Made by a program: the position numbers and the translations under genes. Below are positions 33,641-45,394 of a stretch of DNA of 64,000 bases, in pieces; the stretch's first letter is position 1, and the number at the start of each line of letters is the position of its first letter. This stretch comes from Gentiana macrophylla (Eukaryota; Streptophyta; Magnoliopsida; Gentianales; Gentianaceae): positions 129,071,470 through 129,135,469 of the forward strand of contig CM047809.1 in NCBI GenBank assembly GCA_026214975.1, written 5' to 3'. A model generated the notes under the pieces. That model was given only the letters and a program-made list of their open reading frames with translations. It searched no databases and was not told where the DNA came from.

Positions 33641-36167
33641 GAAACGTTCCTTGCTTTTCTAGGCTTCCATCTCTCTATTCCTTAAGATAAGACTTCTTTA
33701 GACCACTTAGTTACGATTCTGACTTCCTTGATCTTTCAGAATGGTAGGAACCCGTAGAAGTTTCTTTACTAACCTAAGTTCTGTTCTCAAGATAAGGTAT
33801 CTTGGATCTTTGAGAACCTTTCTGGTCTCTCTTGTTCTTGGTAGTAATTTTTGTAAAGCTAATAATCCTTATACCGTGGTGAGTTTTCACTAAAGCCAAG
33901 TGAAGAGTCTTCTTAGGTGAAGGTTATGTTGAGTTCTAAGCTCACATCTTTTATGTGATGCCCTCAAGTTTATTCCTTTTCGGATCCTTAATAGAATCAC
34001 TATCTTCTTTTGACCTTTCAGACTTTTCTCTCTTTACTCTTTTCTTGGAGGATTTAAAGTTTTCTTATTGCGACTTTTTGATTTAATCATTTCTTTGATT
34101 TTATAATTTGGTGTTATGTAAAACGAGTAAACGATTTTGTTCACGTTTCCATATGTCTTTTAATATCATTTCTGATGTTTCCAAAATTCTGTAAATTTGC
34201 AGTCACTTAGAAAATTGCCTTATCTACAATTTCTCTTTTGGCATCAACTTAGTTTTCAATATTGATTTCATAAATTGTTTAACAAGGAGGAGTACTCTGT
34301 TCAGAAAATGCTGCAGCGGTACTCTTACTTATGAATCTGTTTTGAATAAGCTAAACACCCCCCCAAACGACATGAATTTTTGATATGTCATAGGAAACTT
34401 TCTGCTCTTGAATTTTTGTTTTGGAGTCAAGTGCAAATTCCTTCTGGTTTGAGTACCATATGCAACACAATGCAGATTATAATTTTCTGAAATTTTTGAC
34501 AGGTTACAGCAGTCGATGAAAAATAATTATTTTAACCAAACAATGCTTTTCCATAAATTCTGAATTTTGTGTAGCATATGTAAAACTTGTATACCTACAA
34601 CTTTTCTTTTTTACATCATGTTCAAAATCAGTTTGGTTTGTTCTGTGCAAGTCAATCATTTCATGGTTGATGTATGTACTTAAACTTTTAAAACAATTAA
34701 TTAAGTACTTGTTCATGAAAGGCTAGACAACATTCTTTCACCCTAGAAGTTTAGGTGTGGGGTTAGAGGTGTTGGGAAGGCTTTGTAGCATAAGACTTAA
34801 CTTACTTGTTATCCAAAGTAAGAAGTTTAGTAGGTAGGTATTAAGTGTTGTAGATTTAATACCCTTATGTGACAAGAAACAATTACATGGTGACTTCCCA
34901 ATCCCATGTTTTCTTTAACGAGGTGCTTTCTATAATCATTTGGTTTCATACTTAGTTACCTCTAATTTCAAATGTTTCCCCATGAATACTATTTGTAACC
35001 AATGTGCTAGCTAGATCATCCATTTGAAACTTTTTGAACTCGATAAAAGTCCTTTCATTGCGAAGTTTTGTTTTCCAAGTGTGCACATACTTTGATGTGT
35101 CTTATTTTTTTATGAAGATGTTTTCATAGTGTCATATGCTTGATTTAAGGAAACAAGTTTCTCATCCTTCGAACTATTTGAACCGGCAACTGCATATCCT
35201 TTCATTGCATCATGTTTAGCAAATTCGGGTCAATACACTTTTGCATCCTAGTGATTACCTTCAATGCATCCCCTACACGATGTTTTAGTGCATAAAACTT
35301 TTTGTTTAAAGACTCAACTCTTTTATTAGAATTTTATACCATTTCGAAAACCGGTTGAAAGATCAAACTTTCTCAAAACATCCATTTTAATTACATATCC
35401 TTTTGTCTTCCGGTAAGAATACGTGAAAAACAATTTCTTACCTAAGTGTCATTTAATAGCTCCAGACTACTTTTAGAAAATTATATATATACATATGTTC
35501 AAAAGTCCTATCGATAATTACTTTCAAAGTACTGCATCTTTTACTCCCTTACGATTTTTTTTTGAATAAGTTTAGTAGTCGAACTCTCTTTACGTCTCAT
35601 GCATGTCTTTTAAAGTCTTGTTTTGATAAAGAATTTTAGCCTGCAACTTATTTCATTAAGAGTATTCCTCGACAAAATTTGCTACAAGTGTTAAGTTGTT
35701 TTGTCTTATTTTAAACCTTCCTTCTTCAAATTGGAAGAATGGCTTTCTGATTTTTTTTTTAGACAAAGGGTTGTCCTCATTCCTTTGAACATTTGCACCC
35801 TTGATGCAAACCTTTTAACAATTTCACAATAGCCCTTCTTCTGTTAGTCTTTGAACGACGCGAAAATATGCATTATTTGAAACTCTTGTGTGTTCTTTAC
35901 ACAGTCGTCACTAATGATTTTTTTTTCACGAAGCACTTCTTCGATTTACCTTTATCATTGAACCTTTGGAGATTATGTACCCCGCTTTCAAAAAAAAGAA
36001 AAAAAAAATTTTAAACTGCAACGGTTGTTGAAAGAAATAGAAAATGCATTCTCTGAGTTCATTTACTTTCTTTTCCACGTTATCATTCATGACCTCTTCG
36101 CAACATTTCTCCAATTTACTTGGATTTTCATCATGAAAATTTTCGAGAGAATATTACTCGTCTTCAA

Positions 36168-36279
<112 letters not shown>

Positions 36280-37381
36280 AATAAGATTTGAAACTTCTTC
36301 TACTTCTGCACCTTTTTCGTTGAACTCTTTAATAAATAAGTAAGAAAATTTATTCTTTTACATTCAATCATACCAATTACTTCCAGGGAAAGGAAAATAT
36401 TTTCAATATGGATTATATAGGATGATCTTTTGGTTGCAACAAATGTCCTAGCCAGAGAACTTTTGTTTTATCGATTTTATCACAGTGGCCTCATCTTGGT
36501 AAATTTTATATGTCATCCAATTTGTGTTGTCCAAACAAATTTTTACTATATGCATGTGAACCAAGTTCAAACCATCTTTCATTTTGTGTTACGCGTCTCA
36601 AAATTTCCCATTTGTTATCTCCTTTAGTAGTTTCAGTTTTTAAAAGACTTTTATAACCATTCTTACCTTTTTTCTGGAATCTAGGTGAGAATAAGTTTAA
36701 AACTTTGTTTCTTGTATATGTGTTGCTTAAAAATAAATTCTTTTACAACTCGAGTCTTCTGTTGGACTATAAAATTATGGTTGCTGATAAACTCACTGTC
36801 AAAAGTTGTTTTTTTGTCTATAGGAAAGCCTTATAAGTTTGGTAGAAGATGTTTATATGGTTTCCTTTTTGAAGACTAGTAAAGATTGACGTATGTATAT
36901 GATTTGGGTGTGCTATAGATGGTTTAGTGCTGGATTGATAACAAGACGGTGTTGAAGTTCCTTAAGTTAATAGCTAGTTTCTTGAAGGTAAGGCGGATGT
37001 ATAGGTCAAAGCAACCCTCGTATAAGTATGGAAACAGCTGTAAGGGTGACAAAGTGGACGAAGAACCTAGAAATATACTACTTGTTAATTAGTGGATTGA
37101 CTTATGACTTGGGACAAAGTGTTATAGGAGGAGTTTAAGGAGTTAGGTTAGTAGAGTTGAGTATAAGGTAGTTGAAAGGCGTGAATAAGCTAGAGTAGTG
37201 CTGGGGTCTGAAGTACAAGATTAGTTGTGTTGGACGCATTGAAGGCTGGACGATGAAAATACTAAGGTTCAACTCAGTTGGAGATAACGTTTTGTTTGCA
37301 GGTGAAATAGAAAGTAGGCAAGCTGGTATCTAAGATGAAAGTGGAGTTTGTTCTAGTAAGTTTCGAGGGCGAAACTTTTTT

Positions 37382-37393
37382 AAGGGGGAAGAA
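37382..37393 (+). other. Polypurine tract
   Basis: AAGGGGGAAGAA immediately before the 3' LTR, the expected plus-strand primer site for reverse transcription. Confidence 0.8.
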
Positions 37394-39664
37394 TGTAACA
37401 TCCCGACTTTTCGAAAAAGAGCAAAAACGTCTTTTAACATAAGGTTCAAATTTATAATATTTAAATAAATAATTTAAGTTTTATTTGAAATATAAAGGGA
37501 AGTTAATGGGAGTTAATAATTAATATCAATCTCTTGGAGGTTATTTTCAAGATTAAAACCTCCCACACTCATAACTCTTCCTTTCTAAAAATCTGAAAAG
37601 AAAAAAAAAAACTGCTATGCGTTCCTTCTTCCTCTTTTCTTTGGAAAATGAGATAAAATTCAAAACTCATATCTTCCAATCCGTAGTTCCGTTTTGCAGC
37701 CACAAATAGTCAAAACGATCGCCTCAGAGCGTAGATTATTCTAAAAATACTCTTACAGGAGATAATCCAGGTTTGGTTAACTCATTTTCTGCTGCAAATC
37801 GTAAAAGATCATGATGTTTTGTGTTTTAGGGTTTTGGGCATAACTTTTGATCCGTAAATCTGTTTAGAAATCCGAAAGTACCGCTGGAATCGTGAGAAGA
37901 CGAGGATCGCTTTGATACCAGAATTTGGGTCTGATTCTCAGGTATGTTGGAGTCGAATTTCTGCTTTGAATTCATGAAAAGGATCATGAATTAATGTCCT
38001 AGGGTCTTGTTTCGTAGTTCTTTGTTTAGAAGCTTTGATCATCCATTAATTCATGTTAATTGTGATCTTTTAGATCTTGTTTGAGGCCTGGTTAAGTGCT
38101 GCAGAGATTAGTTTTGGTTTGTGGCTTCAATCAAGTAAGAGGCTCTTCCTAATGTTTAATTAAAATTTTATGATGTTAAGGTTGAGCTTTTGTGTTGATT
38201 TCTTGATTGTAAACCATGTTAATTGTTGTTGTTGTAGTACAAGATGTTATGGTATGTTTAAAGGCTGTTTTCCTGCTGTTTTGATGTGTATTTTTGGTGA
38301 TAAACATGTTAGAAAGGTTGTAGAATCGAGAGAAGTGTTGAAAATCGAGTTTAGGGGCTCAGATGAGTTAGAATGCGACGCGATTCCCTTGAATGCGCAC
38401 GCATTGATCTTGCTTTTGGGAAATATGATGTTTGAGCTATGTGTTGAGTTTCAAGTGTTGTTTCTTGATCTACAAAAAGAAACATTCATGAACATTACAA
38501 AGCCATGAATAAGCTTCTGATGCGCTTGGTTCTGCACCGGATGTATTCTTTTAAAGGGAATTGAAATTCAGGACCGTCGGAAGAGTAAGAGTGGCCTTGT
38601 GCTTTGATGAATTAGTATTCATCGATGTCTGTGTAATTGCTAGCTTGAGTCTAAGAGTCTAAGAAGAGGGAGTAGGGAGCTTTTTATCCTGAATGAACCT
38701 AGGTGGCTAGCTAATCACTTAATTAACATATTTGACTAGATAAAAGGTTAAACATCATGAGATCTTGGATAGACACAGTACAATATCGGCAATGTGATGT
38801 TTGGCCAGATAAAGTGGTGATGATCACTGCCGGATTCTAGACCCGCCAGATAAAGTAGTGATCATTCCGCCGGACAAACTCACGAACGAGATATGCATTC
38901 ACCGGTTAGCTCTCTAGGGTTGGCCAGATAAAGTGGAATGATTATCTCGGGACCGCTAGAGATTTATCTCTATAGGGTTGCGTCTTCTGTCTTAGTGCAT
39001 ATCTCACTAAGTGTAGTGCCTCGCAAAACATTTGTAACAAAGATAAGTTAAGTTAGAAACGTTTAGTCACGACATGTTGATGAGCGTGAAGTGAACTCCA
39101 GAATTGAGTCGGTCTCATAAAGAACTTAATAATAATTAATGAACCTTTCGTTGTAAGACTTGATTATACATTAGCTTCTTCCTCTTGCTAAGTACTTTGT
39201 ACTTACCTCAATTGCATATGTTGTTTTGTGTGCTTTTGGGGTGAGAAGACGAACAAGTTGTTCTTGAGCTCGTTGAGGAGTTCGATGATGTTTTGATGAC
39301 GTTGGTGCTGATGATGCTTTTTTTTACTTTCTTTTAATGGTTGTACTATAGTATGTTGTAGATTCTTAAATAACATGTTGAACTTTTATTCCAAGTTTGT
39401 AAGAAAAGTGTTGTATCTTTATTTTGTAACGTAGTACGTTGTAAGCTTTATCTCGTTGTTGTAAGCTTTTCCTTTCTACCCCAGTCTGTTTGTATTCTAT
39501 TCTAGTAGCATTTATGATTTTACCCGAGCCTTTTGGGCTTCCGTTGCTTTAATTACGATACGACGACGTAGAGGCTGGCGTATAATATTGGATTTATTTA
39601 ATGTTATACGCGCCGAACGTTCTCTTCCGGATAAGGGCTCGGTATCCGGGAGCGGGGTGTTACA
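37394..39664 (+). repeat. 3' LTR, 2,271 bp
   Basis: Starts TGTAACATCCCGACTTTTCG and ends GGGAGCGGGGTGTTACA; near-identical to the 5' LTR. The 112-codon open frame at 38170-38508 lies wholly inside it and is incidental. Confidence 0.92.
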
Positions 39665-39669
39665 TGAGT

Positions 39670-41417
39670 ACAATTGTTCAAACAATGACATGACAAAATT
39701 CTTCTTGCTGAAAAAGGCTGCATGCCGACCCTTTTTCCTCGCACAAGATTAAGATTTTATCAAAAAAATATTTCATGGATAAATCTAAAGTACCTGGCAG
39801 CGCAGGAATTCAAATGTTTCTAATTTTGATACCAAGCCTTTTGATACAGTAGTGCCATATAGTAGTAAGTTAGCCGTCAACATGTTCTTCGATCTTTTTC
39901 GTGGTAGTTGTCCTCCCCAAGAAATATACAACAATGATAGTAAGAGTGGTTAAGTGTTGAGTAGAACTGTGGAAGTGTTTGAGTTTTTACTGTTTTTAGC
40001 AATGTAATCGGATTTGTTTGGTAGTTGTGGTAAGAGAAATGTCGATGATATGTTGTGGATTTCAGAATGTAAAAAAGTGTTGGATTCTCTCATTTCAGAT
40101 TAATAAAATCTCTATATGCTGTTAATTGTTTTTACATGTATGTCAAACATTTTTCTTTCCAATTATTTTCCATACAATTGATGTCACGTGCATCCCACGG
40201 GTTTTGGAAATGGTGATAGATTTTGATGAATTAGTGATTTTGAATTTCAGGTTCGTATTTCACACGATTGATGTCCCGTGCATTCCACGGGTTCCTTCAC
40301 TTATACTGTTTAATAAGATTGATTATGTTTTTCTTTATTATTTTACCACAGGGATTCAGGTATGTTGCATCAGGTCCCATGGTTAGGTCTTCATACAAGG
40401 CTGGTGAGTTCTGCATTAAATCGATGACAGAGTCGGATCGTGTTGCATCTTCATCATAACATCAGTTTATTAAACACAGTTTAAGTTCATGATCTACAAG
40501 CCTGACGCCATCTACTTTCTCACTTTTTCATCTTTATTCCTTCAAACTTGAGGTACTATTCTTTACCAAAAGCAGAAGCAAGAGTACAATTTATTCATAA
40601 GCTATTGTTTCAGCACAGTATCTGTTGTTAATATCCACTTGAATATGTGTAACAGCTATCAATGATTTCGCGACTTTCATAGTAGTATATGAACCGCTGT
40701 GCAACTTTTTTTTGTCTATGATGTGTATTTGTTGATAGTAGTATTTCTGCACATATTTATAACATATACCATTACCAAATGAGCTGTCGGATTTAACTTT
40801 TATTCAGCATATTGTGGTGACCTTTTTCTTTTTCTGTGCACAGGTATTTATGTTTTGTCTGTCTGGTTGCACTAATACTAATATGCGGTTGCTTATTTAT
40901 CATTTGTATATGTGGTTGCTTAATATCGGGCTCTGCTTATGCGAGTTAAGTAGTTTTATGTAGCCTTTTAATTAAGTTGATGTATTTGGCAAACTGAAGA
41001 TTATTAAAGGACATGATTAAAGGACATATGAGTTGATTTGTGGGCATGGTTTGGTTTTTCGAAAGAATCATGTGATGAAGATACAGGAGTTGTTGCGCAG
41101 AATCAAAAGTTTCCATTTTTTTTAATTTATATTATATATTTCTTAAATGAACTGGTTTGCTGATGTTGTTTTGTAACATATCCCTCTGATTTGTGATTAA
41201 CAAAAAGGTTCATATGTGAATACAATAGCATACAATTTTATTATGATTAATGAGATCTTTAGTTTGAGATGCTGTTTACTAATTAGTTTCATAGTTAGTT
41301 TGGGATTCTTTAGTAATATTTTCTGACTGAAGCTTTAAAGATTAATGGTTGGTAAGATTGAAAAAAAAAAAGTGTTGTAGGTCTGATGCCACTGATTGCT
41401 TTTTACGAATTCTACAG
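39670..41417. other. Gene-poor stretch with twin hairpin motifs
   Basis: No intact gene. At 40178-40203 and 40268-40293 the motif TTGATGTCxCGTGCATyCCA followed by CGGGTT is repeated with a 90-bp period. The second forms a clean 6-bp-stem hairpin (CCCGTG ... CACGGG) like Helitron terminators but lacks the CTAG end. The rest is AT-rich, with short exon-like runs I cannot assign. Confidence 0.35.
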
Positions 41418-41875
41418 GCAGTTCCAGATATTCAAATAGATATCGGAAAGGTAGAGCATAGGGTGGTATTTTCAGATATGGGAGCTTCAAGTGGGGATAG
41501 TAAAGCCACCTGTGGGGCAGATAGCGGCTCTCATGGAGGCAGCGGACAGTTGCTAGAGGTTTCAAACTTAGGGTGGTGAAGATGGTATACTTTGCGAAAG
41601 CTTGAAGCTGCTACTAATGGGTTGTCTGATGAGAATGTGATTGGTGAAGGTGGATATAGGATTGTATTACCCAAATTGCAGTTAAGAATTTCTTGAATAA
41701 CAAGTATGGTGTTCTTCTGAATTCATCTGTATAATGATTTTCCTTTTCTCTTTTACTGAATTTTTTATATACATGAGAAATTTGCAGGGGGCAAGCTGAG
41801 AGGGAGTTCAAGGTAGAAGTGGAAGTAATAGGTCGTGTGAGACATAAGAATTTTACAATACTATATAAGTTGGGC
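41418..41875 (+). pseudogene. Receptor-like serine/threonine kinase fragment
   Basis: After a TCTACAG acceptor the reading VPDIQIDIGKVEHRVVF, LEVSNLGW, then RWYTLRKLEAATNGL and NVIGEGGYRIV matches the juxtamembrane and P-loop region of plant RLKs of the At1g01540 type. An indel near 41665 shifts to AVKNFLNNK, with the ATP-binding Lys in VAVK-like context. A GT donor at 41704 and acceptor at 41787 join in phase 2 to GQAEREFKVEVEVIGRVRHKN, after which homology stops. Disabling changes: TGA at 41577 where a Gly codon is expected, the indel, a glycine-loop Gly to Arg, and no catalytic or activation loops. It may be a captured fragment, as a Helitron-like hairpin follows at 42033. Confidence 0.75.
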
Positions 41876-42032
41876 CTGATATGGTTGATCATCACTCACT
41901 TTTGTGTTTTGAATATGGGGAGCAATGATGCAGCATCCCTTGATCCATGATATTACTTCTTTTCTTTTTCTCCCGTCTCTTGATCCATGATTAGTTCAAG
42001 AATTTTTTTTACTTTTTAAAGTTAACGTTCTC

Positions 42033-42045
42033 CGTGCATCGCACG
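42033..42045 (+). mobile_element. Helitron-like terminal hairpin, damaged
   Basis: CGTGC ATC GCACG hairpin followed 9 nt later by CTAT instead of CTAG and then directly by an AT array. It resembles a Helitron 3' end whose last base was lost in microsatellite growth. It would place the kinase fragment inside a Helitron, unproven. Confidence 0.3.
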
Positions 42046-42052
42046 AGTTTCT

Positions 42053-42055
<3 letters not shown>

Positions 42056-42124
<69 letters not shown>
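42056..42124. repeat. (AT)n microsatellite
   Basis: About 69 bp of AT dinucleotides directly abutting the hairpin motif. Confidence 0.95.
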
Positions 42125-42127
<3 letters not shown>

Positions 42128-43340
42128 ATTTGTTTATTGAATGAACCAAATGTTTACCCTGCCTACTGGGGAGAAGTGAGAGAATTAAAATTAAAATTAA
42201 CACTTCTAAAATAAACTTCTATCCAAATCTAAGAAAAAATTGAAATTAAACATTATCGTTTATAAAAAATAAACCAACCAAAAATGTAACAACTCTATCT
42301 TTTTTTCTTAGATTCGTATTTTTCTTCTATTAGACTTTGTGCAAAGGCAACCCAGACTCAGGCGTTGGACCCACTGATTTCATGGGGCCTGAAAAAACTC
42401 TTGTTCTATATGAAAAAATATTTAATTACAAGCCCAATTTTCGCCTGATCCATTATCCATTTTAGTTGGTTGCCCAAGTCCACCCAACATATTGGAAAGA
42501 AAAAGAGACTATTATTTGCACTCCATCCATTCAATTCGTGCACCATATTGTTCGTGCACCACAACAAAATCGATCTCGTAAAAAACGGTTCTGGAGTCAA
42601 AAGCCGACTTCTCGTAAATGTATCGTGAGAACCAATTTTAGAAGGATCGGTTTTTTCTCCAGAACCTACGAGAATGAATGTGGCAAATATATGCCTTAAA
42701 AAAGGAGTCTTTAGGGACACCACATCAAACACCACACATTCACATTTATTCTATTTTAGGCACCACAATCGTTTTTACATCTGCACATTGCATCACAGTT
42801 TCATACAAATTTGTCATTCATACTTAAGGCACCACACTTGAAAATAAAATTTCACTCTAATCAAAATAACTGCAATACAAGTCATCAAACAGCTTCATAG
42901 TCGGAGTTTAATTAACATCCGACGACTCCACAATTGGACCTTTTTTTCAGATTGCTCATCCTACATTATAACATGTACAACCGGATATTGTCCAATTGTT
43001 ACATAGTGACCTTAATGTGTTAAGGTCACACGCCACATTTTTTTTTTTCCAGTTTAGAATAATGTATATAAAGTATTAAATTGTGAATTATTGACTTGAA
43101 TATTTGGCCGATTAGGTGTAATCGATCTCTTGTTATTTTGTATTTCTACATAAATTGGAATAGTACTTTGAATTTGTTTTCTTGTAGAAATAATTTGATA
43201 CTCTTTGTTTATTATTTATGTCGAATTTAAATTATGAAGGCTGTAAAAAACTGCGCAAATCTTAATTATGTGATCAATGTTTTATATTGTAATTAAAGCA
43301 TAAATGAAGCATAAATGAAGACAATTGTGCAATTATACAA
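42125..43340. other. Intergenic stretch
   Basis: No gene, RNA or element ends recognised; open frames at 42406-42735 (both strands) lack codon bias or motifs. Confidence 0.4.
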
Positions 43341-43499
43341 GATATTGACAACCTTTTAAGCGTTACTTGGAAGATTATGTTCAAACAATGTGAAGCAAAT
43401 ATGGGTGATGACCATATGGCTAGGCGGGGACATAATCTTCCCTATGGTGTGACTAAAGTTGAACAACCTCCGGGATCAACAATGTCTTCATCTTCCTAG
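43341..43499 (+). CDS. Possible 3' terminal exon fragment, unknown protein
   Basis: An open reading of 52 codons ends at TAG (43497) and contains WKIMFKQCEANMGDD and RRGHNLPYGVTKVEQPPGST, finishing in a Ser run. Composition is protein-like and unlike the AT-rich surroundings. No start codon context, neighbour or family was recognised; it is probably a stranded last exon. Confidence 0.25.
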   Translation, partial: DIDNLLSVTWKIMFKQCEANMGDDHMARRGHNLPYGVTKVEQPPGSTMSSSS

Positions 43500-43940
43500 A
43501 GATTAGAAACCCCCTCCTCCCCCCGGTTCCCATAGGTATTTCGACATCTTTGTGTAACAAAAATAAAGATACATTATATCCTAAGTATCATTTGGTATTA
43601 ACCTGAAATAACCGGTATATCAGAACTCTTCTCTTAATTAACATAATGCACTCATGCAAATTGCTAGATAGTTAGATATAAGATAATTAATATTTGAACG
43701 ATTGATATAAAGAAAATGACAATATTGTTTTTGAGTATATAGTATGTGTTGTAATGCCAATATTATTTTTGAGTTACAATGAAGAATTTGATTCCATAAA
43801 TTAATAGTCAACATTTCTCATTAAAAAGAAGTGTAAAGAAAGTCTTTAGACAAATTGAACCGGTGAAAGATAATTCTTGATTTATACCAGACACGAAACT
43901 TAGCTGATGGGACGTCATGATCCATCGGGTTGTGGGTCAT

Positions 43941-44019
43941 CTTTTTTTTTCTTTTCGAAAACGAAATATACACACTTACTCTTTTCTTCATCCTAAGTGA
44001 GACTCGAACCCTGATCAGT
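43941..44019 (-). mobile_element. 5'-truncated SINE with 17-bp target-site duplication
   Basis: On the minus strand: pol III B-box GGTTCGAGTCTC, a body containing GTGTGTATATTTCG, and an A-rich tail. The flanking direct repeats 43924-43940 and 44020-44036 (ATCGGGTTGTGrGTCAT) match at 16 of 17 bases, the signature of target-primed reverse transcription. The body and tail match the fragments inside the CACTA element at 21.5 and 22.0 kb. Confidence 0.75.
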
Positions 44020-44039
44020 ATCGGGTTGTGAGTCATATG

Positions 44040-45390
44040 TATTATTTATTATTATTGAGTTGGAGGAGAAGGGTTTTGTCGCCCCAAGGCCCCCACGTAG
44101 CAGTTTTGCTTCCCATATAATCTAGGTAGTATTGTTAGTATCATTATTAATTACTTTGTCGGATCCCTTGTTTGTTTTTATTTTAGGTCTCTTTAAACAT
44201 GTATAAATGTGATATTCTATCATAGTATACACACACCCAACTATATTTCATGTGCATTTGTCCCATATATATAAAATTTAACACATAAACATTAATGATT
44301 AAAGACCAATTTGTTAAATTATAAGGAACCTAAGTTTAGTTTAAAATATTAACAATTTGGGGGGTTTCTTTTGTCTTTTCACATAATACAAATGTCATAC
44401 ATATTTACAATTAACAAAATCCCTATCAATTTAATGATCCATTCATTAATAGTTTTTTGAAGAAACATTTATTACAATAATAGTTAGAAGATTGGTAATC
44501 CTCTTAAAATAAAATAAAAAAACTAACATACGTTACTAGCTTATAGACTAGGCAAATTTTATCCTGGTCCGGCCACAAGTATGACTTGGTGGTCCGAAAC
44601 CAATCACAATCCTTATTTCAATGAGGTCCCATATGTTTAGAAATAACCTCCATTTTTAAAAGTTTTGATTGGTTAAAAAGATGTTGACATGGTGTTTCCG
44701 GACCACCATAAAATCACTTGATAGACTTACATAGTCAAGAAGGTCATTATCATCTAGCATTAAAGACTAATCATGTGTCCCACTCACTTGTACAATTTAT
44801 TATTTTTTTCTTACCCTTACATGTTTTGTCTTTCACGGGATATCGTTCAAACACAAAACACGTCGTTACAACATCCTGTTTTTTTTTTTTTTTTTTACCA
44901 TTAAACTATGCATCTGAAACCTAAAAACATGCATGTTTCATAACTATTATCGTATATATAGCATAAGCTAATCTCTCGTTTTGTAATTTCCGTTAGGTAT
45001 AAATAAAAAAAGACTGACTCAATGCTACGTCAATAGTTGTTGTGAAACTTATGTCATGGATGTATCGTTTTCCGGTTATTAATTATTCATTAGAGTATAT
45101 CATCATACACACTCATTCAACAATAATTATAGAATATTAGTCTTCTTAATTGATAAATTAGCTTTTCATTCATAATGCTAGAGAGGATTGAACTCAACTA
45201 TAAACCCTAACAAATATAATGGTGAAAATATTATAACATAACCATCGATCACTAAATAATATAACTATATATATATCATACTATTACATCATTATTCAAA
45301 TCATAATACAAACTTTCATCTTAATTACACTCTAATTCTCAATGAAATTACATCATTATTCCATGCATAATACCATAATCATAAACTTTC
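44040..45390. other. Downstream intergenic stretch of the CYP96A-like gene
   Basis: AT-rich and without recognised genes. A T20-class homopolymer lies at 44880-44897. Confidence 0.4.
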
Positions 45391-45394
45391 ACAA

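Noticed and set aside
38170..38508. 112-codon open frame
   Set aside because: Entirely inside the 3' LTR; the equivalent position in the 5' LTR is not open.
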